From the NCBI GenBank assembly GCA_002337545.1, contig DDGE01000056.1, positions 13,357-46,708 on the forward strand: DNA of 33,352 bases, given 5' to 3'. Position 1 is the first letter of the stretch, and each line of letters opens with the position of its first letter. The notes under the pieces are model-generated. The model was not told where the DNA came from and searched no databases. It saw nothing but the letters and a program-made list of their open reading frames with translations. Below are positions 22,290-30,614 of the stretch, piece after piece. The DNA comes from Phycisphaerales bacterium UBA1910 (GTDB lineage Bacteria > Planctomycetota > Phycisphaerae > Phycisphaerales > UBA1924). Both the position numbers and the translations under genes were made by a program.

Positions 22290-25200
22290 GTCCTCCAGCG
22301 TCGGCATCCAAGAAAACCAAGAAGAAACGCACCGCCAAGAAGAAAACCACCAGCACCAGCACGAAGAAGAGTGCGCCAAAGAAGCCGGTGGATTCCGATC
22401 GTGCGATCCGTATCCGCGGTGCGAAAGAGCACAACCTCAAGTCCGTCGACATCGACATCCCCCGCGACCAACTCGTGATCATCACGGGGTTGTCTGGCTC
22501 GGGCAAATCATCCCTCGCGTTCGACACGATCTTCGCGGAGGGGCAGCGCAAGTACATGGAATCCCTGAGCGCGTACGCGCGCCAGTTCCTCGATCAGCTC
22601 AAGAAGCCGGACATCGAGGAGATCGAGGGGATCCCCCCCACCATCGCGATCGAGCAACGCAGCGCATCGCACAACCCACGCTCGACCGTCGCGACCACGA
22701 CAGAGATCTATGACTACCTCCGCCTGTTGTTCGCACGATGCGGCACCCCCCGCTCGTGGGCACCGACCAAGACCAAGAAAGACGGCACGGTTGTTTCCCG
22801 ATCCGGACGACCGATCGAATCGTCCTCCGCGACGCAGATCGTCGATCACATCCAGGGGTTCGGCGACGGCGCCCGCATGATGATCCTTGCACCGGTTGTC
22901 CGCGCGAAGAAAGGGTTCCACAAGGACACCCTTGAGGACCTCTTCAAGCAGGGCTGGGTCCGCGCCCGCGTCAACGGCGAGCTGGTCGATCTGCGCGATG
23001 CGCTCAAGGAAGACAACGAGAATCCCCTCAAGCTGCACAGGTACAAGAAGCACACGGTGGAAGCCGTGGTCGATCGTGTGGTGCTGCGAGACGACGACGA
23101 TTCTCGCCAGCGTCTGGTGGAGTCCGTCGAAGCGTCGCTTCGGATCGCGGAAGGCTCCGTCACGGTCAGTATCAACGATCCCGAAGACCGGGAGCAATGG
23201 ACAGATCACGCGTTCAGCGAGCACTTCGCGGACCCGGACCATCCTGAGATTGCGCTGAGCGAGCTCTCGCCGCGACTGTTCTCGTTCAACTCGCCCTTTG
23301 GTGCGTGCCCGGATTGTCATGGGCTCGGGGTCATCCTCGAGTTCGACGAGGAGCTCGTGGTCCCGGACAAGAATGTCGGGCTGCTCAACAATGCCATCCA
23401 GCCATGGAAGAAGAACGGGCCGGGCGGGATGATTTACCCGCGCTACCTGCGCCGGTTCTGCCGGGCGTTTGAAATCCCGCCGAGCACCAAACTCAGCGCC
23501 ATGAGCGACGAGATGTACACGCTGCTCATGCACGGCTCCGACGCACCGGGTGCAAAGAAAACCCGCAAGCAATGGGGCGGCGTGATGCCCATGCTCCACG
23601 AGTGGTTCCACAAAACGGAATCCAGCTGGGTAAAAGACCATCTGCATCAGTTCCAGCACGAGATCGTCTGCCCCACATGCTGCGGCGATCGTCTGGGGAT
23701 CGCGGCGCTGCATGTCACGATCGAATCAAAGCACAAGGCCGACATGAGCAAGGCCGGCTCCCCCACTGTCATCGGTCGCCCGAGCAACGAGGGAACGATC
23801 CTCAACATCTCGGAACTGTCTCGTCTGAACATCACGGACGCGGTGAAGTACATCGAGGGGCTCCAGCTGACAAAGGAGCAGGAGGTCATCGCGGAAGCGA
23901 TCGTGCGCGAGATCACGAACCGGCTGCGGTTCCTCGAGTCTGTCGGGCTCGAATACCTGTCGCTCGATCGACGCACCGCGACACTCTCGGGCGGCGAGGC
24001 GCAACGGATCAGGCTTGCGACACAGGTCGGGTCGGGTCTTGTGGGCGCGTGCTATGTGCTCGATGAGCCGACGATCGGCCTGCATCAGCGCGACAACGAT
24101 CGATTGATCCGCACGCTCCGGCACCTGACAGACATCGGGAACACGGTGCTCGTCGTCGAGCACGACGAGGACACCATCCGAGCCGCGGATCACATCGTGG
24201 ACATCGGGCCCGGTCCGGGTGTGCACGGCGGCACGGTCGTCGCGCAAGGATCCATCGAGGACATCAAGAACGCCAAGGCATCCCTGACGGGTGATTACCT
24301 TTCGGGGCGCAGGAAGATCGAGGTCCCGCAGGATCGCCGCAAGCTGTCTGCGAAGAAGGCGATGGTCGTCAAGGGTGCCGCGGAGAACAACCTCAAGGGT
24401 ATCGATGTCGCGTTCCCCATCGGCGGGATGATCTGCGTGACAGGAGTCTCGGGCTCGGGCAAGTCGACCTTGGTGAACCAGATCCTGCTGCCCGCGGTCA
24501 AACGCGAAGTCATGGGCTCAAAGACCAAGCCCGGCAAGCACACCCGCATCAATGGGCTCCAGCACATCGACCGCATCATCGAGGTGGACCAATCTCCGAT
24601 CGGGCGCACGCCCCGCTCCAACCCCGCGACCTATACGGGGATCTTCGATCAGATCCGCAAGGTATTCACCGCCACCAAGGAAGCCAAGATCCGTGGGTAC
24701 AAACCCGGGCGGTTCTCGTTCAATGTTTCCTCCAAGAACGGTGGCGGTCGCTGCGAAGCGTGCGCCGGGCAGGGGACCAAGAAGATCGAGATGCACTTTC
24801 TCCCCGATGTCTTCGTCGAGTGCGAGGTCTGCAACGGGAAGCGATACAACCGCGAGACACTGCAGGTCACCTACCGCAGCAAGAACATTGCCGATGTGCT
24901 CGATATGACGGTCGAGGACGCCTGTTCGTTCTTTGAGAACCACCCGAAGATCCTCCGATTCACTGAGTGCCTGCGGGATGTCGGTCTCGACTACATCACG
25001 CTCGGTCAGCCCAGTACGACCTTATCTGGCGGCGAGGCACAGCGCGTGAAGCTCGCGACCGAGCTGGGCAAGGGCACCCGTCACGACGGCACGCCGAGCA
25101 GCGAGCACACGCTCTACATCCTCGACGAGCCGACGACGGGTCTGCACTTCGAGGACATCAACAAGCTCATCGGGGTGCTCAACCGCTTGGCCGACGCGGG

Positions 25201-25378
25201 CAACACGCTGATCGTTATCGAGCACAATCTCGATGTCATCAAGTGCGCTGACTGGATCAACGATCTGGGACCCGAGGGCGGCGATAACGGCGGCACCCTG
25301 CTCGCATCAGGAACGCCCGAGGACATCGCGAAGGTGAAACAGAGCTACACCGGTCAATATCTCAAACAGATGCTGTAG
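22286..25378 (+). CDS. uvrA: Excinuclease ABC subunit A
   Basis: A 1030-residue UvrA, the damage-recognition ATPase of nucleotide excision repair. The TTG start has AGGAG seven bases upstream. A Lys/Ser/Thr-rich, probably disordered N-terminal extension (about 35 residues) precedes the first ABC unit. Seen in order: Walker A GLSGSGKS (68-75), 'GQRKYMESLSAYARQFL', CPDC...CPTC zinc pair, first LSGGEAQR, 'DEPTIGLHQRD', second Walker A GVSGSGKS, 'RCEACAGQG...CEVC' zinc finger, second LSGGEAQR, 'DEPTTGLHFED'. The short CP-x-H-type stretch that commonly follows 'ARxGxP' is replaced by RSWAPTKTKKDG. All catalytic parts are intact. It converges with the next gene, 6 bases away. Confidence 0.98.
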   Translation: MSPPASASKKTKKKRTAKKKTTSTSTKKSAPKKPVDSDRAIRIRGAKEHNLKSVDIDIPRDQLVIITGLSGSGKSSLAFDTIFAEGQRKYMESLSAYARQFLDQLKKPDIEEIEGIPPTIAIEQRSASHNPRSTVATTTEIYDYLRLLFARCGTPRSWAPTKTKKDGTVVSRSGRPIESSSATQIVDHIQGFGDGARMMILAPVVRAKKGFHKDTLEDLFKQGWVRARVNGELVDLRDALKEDNENPLKLHRYKKHTVEAVVDRVVLRDDDDSRQRLVESVEASLRIAEGSVTVSINDPEDREQWTDHAFSEHFADPDHPEIALSELSPRLFSFNSPFGACPDCHGLGVILEFDEELVVPDKNVGLLNNAIQPWKKNGPGGMIYPRYLRRFCRAFEIPPSTKLSAMSDEMYTLLMHGSDAPGAKKTRKQWGGVMPMLHEWFHKTESSWVKDHLHQFQHEIVCPTCCGDRLGIAALHVTIESKHKADMSKAGSPTVIGRPSNEGTILNISELSRLNITDAVKYIEGLQLTKEQEVIAEAIVREITNRLRFLESVGLEYLSLDRRTATLSGGEAQRIRLATQVGSGLVGACYVLDEPTIGLHQRDNDRLIRTLRHLTDIGNTVLVVEHDEDTIRAADHIVDIGPGPGVHGGTVVAQGSIEDIKNAKASLTGDYLSGRRKIEVPQDRRKLSAKKAMVVKGAAENNLKGIDVAFPIGGMICVTGVSGSGKSTLVNQILLPAVKREVMGSKTKPGKHTRINGLQHIDRIIEVDQSPIGRTPRSNPATYTGIFDQIRKVFTATKEAKIRGYKPGRFSFNVSSKNGGGRCEACAGQGTKKIEMHFLPDVFVECEVCNGKRYNRETLQVTYRSKNIADVLDMTVEDACSFFENHPKILRFTECLRDVGLDYITLGQPSTTLSGGEAQRVKLATELGKGTRHDGTPSSEHTLYILDEPTTGLHFEDINKLIGVLNRLADAGNTLIVIEHNLDVIKCADWINDLGPEGGDNGGTLLASGTPEDIAKVKQSYTGQYLKQML

Positions 25379-25384
25379 ACCGCG

Positions 25385-27793
25385 TCACGGGCACCCCGCT
25401 TTGAAGTCGACCAGGAACGCACTGACATCGAAGAAGTTGAATGAGCCATCGCCGTTGTAATCGACCTGCTCGGCGAGAAACTCGCTCACATCAAAGAAGT
25501 TCAGCTCACCATCGCCGTTGAGGTCTGCAGGGCATGAACCGGCCTGTGCATAAAAGACCCGCATGCTTTCTTCCTCGGAGGAGAGCGAAACCAGATCGAG
25601 TCGTCCGTCCTGATCGACATCACTCAGGGCGATTGCTTCCGTGTTCCCCCCGGGCAAGCGGATGTAACTTCCGAACACGCGAGGGCTGATCTGCTTGATC
25701 ACACCTGGACTGTTCGGACCTTCCGATGGGAATGAGCCGCTTCCGGCAAGGGCGATATCGGGTAAGCCGTTTCCGTCAACATCCAAGATCTCTACTTCGA
25801 GGACCGAACCGGTCATGAGTGCTGCCACCTCATCGAGCGTGCCGTCAGTATTGAGGAACATAACGACCGTTCTCGCGATCAAGTCGGAATACACGATATC
25901 AACGACTCCGTCCTGATCGACATCACCAGCGACGATCCAGTATGGACCTTTGTCATCACTCAGACCCGACTCAAGGAGCTGACCCTTCGTGAAAGTCGCG
26001 TCGCCGTTGTTGAGAAAGAGTTCGATGCCAACACGCTCATTCGACCCGAGCGCGAGGTCCATAAAACCATCCTGGTTGTAGTCAATCGCAGCACACTTGA
26101 TCATCTGTGGATCTGTTGCAACGACCGTCGTGTGGTATGTCAGCGATGGCCCCTCACCGCCCAGGAAGATGTGGGTACCGCCGTTCCAGATCTGGGCGAC
26201 GATGTCCATCTTCCCATCGTTGTTCAGATCGGCCGGTTCGAGCCCCTGATAGTTCCCATCGAAGGAAAACGAGTCGACAAACTCGATTGATCCATCGTTC
26301 ATGAACTGGAATACACGCAGATCGCCGCTGCCGTTCTTGTTATTGATGATTTCAACAACTCCGTCGCCGTCGATATCCGCTGCGACAGCCATGAATGAAT
26401 CCGACGAAGCCGTAATCCGTCCCAGGGATTCTTCTTCGAGATCCAAGATGCGAATATTCCGCTCACCGCTCAGGAGGTATTCATCCTTCCCGTCGCCATC
26501 AATATCGAGCGGAAGGACATGAAGGGTATCTCCAATCGCGTCATAAGAGGGCAACCCGATCGAATCGAACTGGGGTACATCGTGACGGTTCTCGATCCCG
26601 TACGCGATGGTCCCGTGAGGGATATCGTCACCGAACCAAAGCAAATCAAGATCGCCGTCCTGATCCATGTCAAACGAGGTGAGCGATGGCATCGGTGCAT
26701 CGACTGGGAACTCATACCGGTACGGGATCTCTCGGACCGGGAACCCGACATCGAGCCCCGCGAATGCAGGATCGGCACTGATCGGATCGTAGATTACTCC
26801 ACCGATGTATTTGTAGTTGAGCGCCAGCGTGGTCTCTCCGATCTGCATGATCACGAGATCCGCATCGCCCGATCCGTCGAGATCACCCACAATCTCGAGG
26901 GGAACCCCGTAGGTCTCAACTTGAACCGGATGCGAGAGATAGGACTGGTTCGCAAAGTTAAGCTCCGCGACGATGGTCTGTGCATTTGTATCACCTACAA
27001 CCAGGTCCAAACCCGGGATCCCGTCGAGATCGCCGAAGACCGCGCGGTCCTGTCCAGCGAGACTTGGGTACACACGATCGATTTCGCGGACGATCTCGGG
27101 AGAGCCGACGCCGGTGCCTTCGATCAACCAGAACCGCTCGCGGGATTGGCTGAAGAGCAGTATGTCGATTATCCCGTCCCCGTCATAATCTGCGGGGTCA
27201 TACAACACATTGGCACTTCCAATCCCAGTGAGTGCGATCTGTTCGATCTGCCCTAAACCCGACCAGACGATGTAGAGGCTTTCATCCGATGCGTTCAGGA
27301 TGATCTCGTCGAGACCATCACCGTTTAAATCCGCGGCTTTGGTAGTTGGGCCGAACGCGTCGTTTGTTGGCGAAGATTCTGCGTATGCAATATCCTGAGC
27401 ATCGAAGACCACGGCGGGTGACCCCGGGTCCAGCGCGATCGCGTATTCATCCTGATATGTCCTGAACGCCACTTCAAGCCCGGGGTCCTCATCGAACTGC
27501 CCGACGGCCATCCCACCAACGCGCACAACATCGTACGGCCCTTCCAGATCCCATCCCCCTGATCCGTCTGAGAGCATGAGCCAAGAGACTGTGCTGAATG
27601 ACTTGTCGTTGAGAAGAAAGTCCTTCTCGCCGTCACCGTTGTAATCACCCGAACTGTGGACATAGGCCGAAGTATCCGCCGGAAGCCCCAGATCGAGCTG
27701 AACTACGCCCAACGCCTTATCTATTTCCCCTTGACCGCATGCGGTCCCCGTGATGAGTGTGAGTGCTGCGATAATGCCACATGATGAGCGCAT
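25385..27793 (-). CDS. Secreted FG-GAP/VCBS beta-propeller protein with C-terminal dockerin-like tag
   Basis: 802 residues from ATG 27793, preceded by AAGGGG seven bases upstream; the signal peptide is MRSSCGIIAALTLITGTACG. The body contains thirteen spaced D-x-D/N-x-D/N-G calcium loops (DYNGDGEKD, DLNGDGLDE, DYDGDGIID ... DVDQDGRLD), each following a hydrophobic strand, as in integrin-like FG-GAP/VCBS repeats forming a beta-propeller. The C-terminus, CPADLNGDGELNFFDVSEFL and then DYNGDGSFNFFDVSAFL ending GCP, is two EF-hand-like loops in a dockerin-like unit bounded by Cys. The sequence appears somewhat richer in A+T than the neighbouring paralogue. It is a tandem paralogue of the gene upstream. 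Predicted extracellular or surface, Ca2+-stabilised; ligand unknown. Confidence 0.88.
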   Translation of the reverse strand: MRSSCGIIAALTLITGTACGQGEIDKALGVVQLDLGLPADTSAYVHSSGDYNGDGEKDFLLNDKSFSTVSWLMLSDGSGGWDLEGPYDVVRVGGMAVGQFDEDPGLEVAFRTYQDEYAIALDPGSPAVVFDAQDIAYAESSPTNDAFGPTTKAADLNGDGLDEIILNASDESLYIVWSGLGQIEQIALTGIGSANVLYDPADYDGDGIIDILLFSQSRERFWLIEGTGVGSPEIVREIDRVYPSLAGQDRAVFGDLDGIPGLDLVVGDTNAQTIVAELNFANQSYLSHPVQVETYGVPLEIVGDLDGSGDADLVIMQIGETTLALNYKYIGGVIYDPISADPAFAGLDVGFPVREIPYRYEFPVDAPMPSLTSFDMDQDGDLDLLWFGDDIPHGTIAYGIENRHDVPQFDSIGLPSYDAIGDTLHVLPLDIDGDGKDEYLLSGERNIRILDLEEESLGRITASSDSFMAVAADIDGDGVVEIINNKNGSGDLRVFQFMNDGSIEFVDSFSFDGNYQGLEPADLNNDGKMDIVAQIWNGGTHIFLGGEGPSLTYHTTVVATDPQMIKCAAIDYNQDGFMDLALGSNERVGIELFLNNGDATFTKGQLLESGLSDDKGPYWIVAGDVDQDGVVDIVYSDLIARTVVMFLNTDGTLDEVAALMTGSVLEVEILDVDGNGLPDIALAGSGSFPSEGPNSPGVIKQISPRVFGSYIRLPGGNTEAIALSDVDQDGRLDLVSLSSEEESMRVFYAQAGSCPADLNGDGELNFFDVSEFLAEQVDYNGDGSFNFFDVSAFLVDFKAGCP

Positions 27794-27956
27794 GATATGA
27801 CCCCTTTGCATGATTCAGCGAAATCAGATGTGTGTGTATACCCCTTGTGTGGGTGCTTATACGCACACGGCATCAGGGTGTTCCAACATTCTCTATACCA
27901 ATACAAACCAACAAGCACTCATTTATAGAGTTCGGCGCATCGGTTGATATCGTTTT

Positions 27957-28028
27957 TTACCACGCTCAACGCGCACCGGATCGTCTCCCCCCTGATTGCA
28001 GGGGGGAGACGAAGCACGCCCGTGGTAA
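27957..28028. repeat. Nested inverted repeats between the two FG-GAP genes
   Basis: Outer arms TTACCACG (27957-27964) and CGTGGTAA (28021-28028) enclose a perfect 12-bp stem, TCGTCTCCCCCC (27981-27992) and GGGGGGAGACGA (28001-28012), with an 8-base loop. It follows the stop of the 28073 gene on its strand and probably ends or stabilises that transcript. No T-run follows the inner stem. Confidence 0.7.
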
Positions 28029-28072
28029 GGCACATCACCAACCGATGATCAGTCTCACTTCATACGCTGCGA

Positions 28073-30496
28073 TTACGGGCATCCCTCGAGATACACCGCA
28101 AGGAACGCGCTGACATCGAAGAAGTCCAGCATCCCGTCCCCGTTGAAGTCGACGCCCAGGTCTCCGTCGTTGTACGCGACGAGGAACGCGCTGACATCGA
28201 AGAAGTTGAGCTCGCCGTCGCCGTTGAGGTCGGCGGGGCAAGAGCGAGGTGTACCAAAGTAAGCGCGGAGCTGTCTGTCTGAACCGCTGACCGAGATCAG
28301 GTCGCTCGCGCCATCCATATTCAGGTCGCTGACGGCCACACTGGTTGAGCCATAGCCGGGGAGAGAAATCACCTGTCCAAACTCACGCGGGGCGGTCTGC
28401 AGGATCACGCCGGGTGTTGATACTCCGCCCCCGCTGATGTTGCCCGCGATCGCCATATCGGGAAGCCCGTCACCGTTCAAGTCCTCGATCACCAGTTCGA
28501 CGGCATCGTTCGTCTGCAGCTCGGCGATCTCATCAAGCGTGCCGTCCGCGTTGAGGAACATCACGACGACATCACCAGCGAAATACCGGTCAATGTAGGC
28601 GATATCGGTATTACCATCCTGATCGATGTCCCCCGTCTCGATCCAGTACTGCCAGGAATCGGAGACCGACCGCGGCAGCACCGGCCCGGCGCTGAAGGTG
28701 CCGTCACCCTGGTTGGCGTACAGTTCGATGCTGTTGTTCGATTCGGCCGAGAGCGCGAGATCGGGCAGGCCGTCGTGGTTGAAGTCGAACACGCCGGGCT
28801 TGATCCCGTTGGGGTCGCTCGACTGAACCTGCGTCCACAGCGTCAGCAGCGGGTCGCTGCCACCGATGTAGATGTCCACGGTGCCGTCGATGCGATTCGC
28901 GGCGATATCGTCGCGTCCGTCGTTATTGAAGTCCGCGACCTCGAGCCCGTAGTACGGGTCCTCCTCGCCGCTGTTGATCAGCACTCGGTTTCCCAGCGTA
29001 CCGTCCTGAAGCACATCCCAGACCCGCAGGCGGCTTATGTTCGTATCCGAACCAACCAGCTCCGTTGCCCCATCGCCGTCGAGGTCTGCCTCGACCAGCA
29101 TGAACAGGTTGCTGGAACCGGAGACCGAATCGATGGTGTTGTCCTGCATGTCGAAGATCTGCATCATCGATGAGCCGGTGATGATGAACTCGTCGTGCCC
29201 ATCGAGGTCCAGATCGATCGGGAGAACGAAGAGCGCCCCTTCGTCCACATCGTACGAGGGCATGCCGAGCTGCGGGATGTCGCCCAGGCCGGGGCGGTTC
29301 TCGATCGCGGCGTTGTACCACCGCCACACGAGGTCCTCGTCACCGTCGGAATCGACATCGAACGACCAGACCTGCTGGAGCGGCGCGTCAAATGAGCTGA
29401 ACTGGTCGTAGAGCGCGGAACCTCGCGGTTGCCCGACACTGAAATCCGCGATAAAGGGCGCGTTGCTCGTGGGGTTGTACAGCACGCCCGGCTCGTACTC
29501 AGGAGTGAAGTTGGGCGGGAGCGGGAACTGATCCGGTCGCATTACTACGACATCGGCCCCACCATCGCCGTCGATATCGCCGGTGATGAGCAGCGGGAGC
29601 GCCACCTCATCCGTATCGATCTCCTCGCTGCTCGCGCTTGCGAGCACGAAGTTGAACTCGTTGTGCATTTGCTGGAGCGATGTATTCGCGACGATCATGT
29701 CCATCGCGGAATTCGCATCAAGCTGACCGAACGCCGGGCGTTCGTCGTTCGCGATGCTGGGGTACGCCCGCATGATCTCGCGTGGAGTGCCGAGCGATGC
29801 GCTCCCGGTCCCCTCGATGATCCAGAAATGCTGCGTGTCTTCGCTGAAGAGCAGCACATCGAGATCGCCGTCGCCGTCATAATCAGCAGGATCGTAGAGC
29901 GCGTTCTCTTCGCCAAGGCCGCTCAACTCGATCGGGGTCACGGTTTCCGAGCCGGACCAACGCACGAACACATACTCGTCCGTTGAGTTGAACACGAGCT
30001 CGTCTTTCCCGTCACCATCGAAATCCGCGGCTTTGACAACGCCCTCGAACGCGTCGGGACCAATCCCGCCAAAGTACGAGATCGCGAAGTCCTGATCCTC
30101 CACCGGGGACGCGTCTGGTCCATAAACGATGGCGTAGCCAAATCCATACTCGCGGTAGGCCACCTCGGGCTCAGCGTCGTCGTCCAGTTGGCCCGCAACG
30201 ATCATGTCGGAGTTTCCGGTCTCATATGGGCCGTACGAGGTGTAGCCGCCCTGCCCATCCGCCATCATCACCCAGGCAACCTCATTGACCAGCGAATGCA
30301 AAAGCAGGTCACGATGCCCATCGTGGTTGAAATCCCCAACGGTGTGCAGCCCGATGCTCTGGTCATCGGTTGGGAGGTCATAGACAAGACGCCCCGCACC
30401 GAGTACGGACTGATAACTTGTTTGTCCTACCGCAGTCCCCGCCGATACAGAGAGCAGAACAGCGAGCGAGAGAGGTGAAATAAAATCTGAGCGCAT
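28073..30496 (-). CDS. Secreted FG-GAP/VCBS beta-propeller protein with C-terminal dockerin-like tag (paralogue)
   Basis: 807 residues, ATG preceded by AAGGGG six bases upstream. The signal peptide is MRSDFISPLSLAVLLSVSAG, cleavage near AVG-Q. It carries the same thirteen loop positions as the neighbour in the same order (DFNHDGHRD, DFDGDGKDE, DYDGDGDLD ... DLNMDGASD); the fourth is degenerate in both (here LDANSAMD). The C-terminal tag is CPADLNGDGELNFFDVSAFL, then DFNGDGMLDFFDVSAFL and GCP. Such tags are frequent on exported proteins of Phycisphaerae and are thought to act as anchoring or sorting modules; cohesin partners are not in the window. It is first of the tandem pair, so the copies may be cotranscribed or separately expressed given the hairpin between them. 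Confidence 0.88.
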   Translation of the reverse strand: MRSDFISPLSLAVLLSVSAGTAVGQTSYQSVLGAGRLVYDLPTDDQSIGLHTVGDFNHDGHRDLLLHSLVNEVAWVMMADGQGGYTSYGPYETGNSDMIVAGQLDDDAEPEVAYREYGFGYAIVYGPDASPVEDQDFAISYFGGIGPDAFEGVVKAADFDGDGKDELVFNSTDEYVFVRWSGSETVTPIELSGLGEENALYDPADYDGDGDLDVLLFSEDTQHFWIIEGTGSASLGTPREIMRAYPSIANDERPAFGQLDANSAMDMIVANTSLQQMHNEFNFVLASASSEEIDTDEVALPLLITGDIDGDGGADVVVMRPDQFPLPPNFTPEYEPGVLYNPTSNAPFIADFSVGQPRGSALYDQFSSFDAPLQQVWSFDVDSDGDEDLVWRWYNAAIENRPGLGDIPQLGMPSYDVDEGALFVLPIDLDLDGHDEFIITGSSMMQIFDMQDNTIDSVSGSSNLFMLVEADLDGDGATELVGSDTNISRLRVWDVLQDGTLGNRVLINSGEEDPYYGLEVADFNNDGRDDIAANRIDGTVDIYIGGSDPLLTLWTQVQSSDPNGIKPGVFDFNHDGLPDLALSAESNNSIELYANQGDGTFSAGPVLPRSVSDSWQYWIETGDIDQDGNTDIAYIDRYFAGDVVVMFLNADGTLDEIAELQTNDAVELVIEDLNGDGLPDMAIAGNISGGGVSTPGVILQTAPREFGQVISLPGYGSTSVAVSDLNMDGASDLISVSGSDRQLRAYFGTPRSCPADLNGDGELNFFDVSAFLVAYNDGDLGVDFNGDGMLDFFDVSAFLAVYLEGCP
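28102..28206 (-). repeat. Direct repeat encoding the two dockerin-like loops
   Basis: A 24-base block is identical at 28102-28125 and 28183-28206 and encodes F-F-D-V-S-A-F. A near-identical copy occurs at 25414-25437 in the paralogue. This is internal duplication of the tag at DNA level. Confidence 0.75.
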
Positions 30497-30614
30497 AATT
30501 ATCCCCTTATATCATCAGAGCAGGTACGGTATGTTGTGTGGGTCCCTGTAATATCACATACGACCATCTTTGATGGGCAGTTGCACTCAACTCTTCGAAT
30601 TCAAGCAGAATGGG

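Noticed and set aside
26519..27256. Plus-strand frame of 245 codons inside the FG-GAP gene
   Set aside because: It is antisense to the repeat region and lacks any signature; the regular Asp loops on the other strand explain its open length.
25414..28206. Repeated blocks as a possible CRISPR or transposon footprint
   Set aside because: The repeats lie inside coding sequence and encode the two-loop dockerin-like tag; spacing and reading frame fit protein-level duplication.
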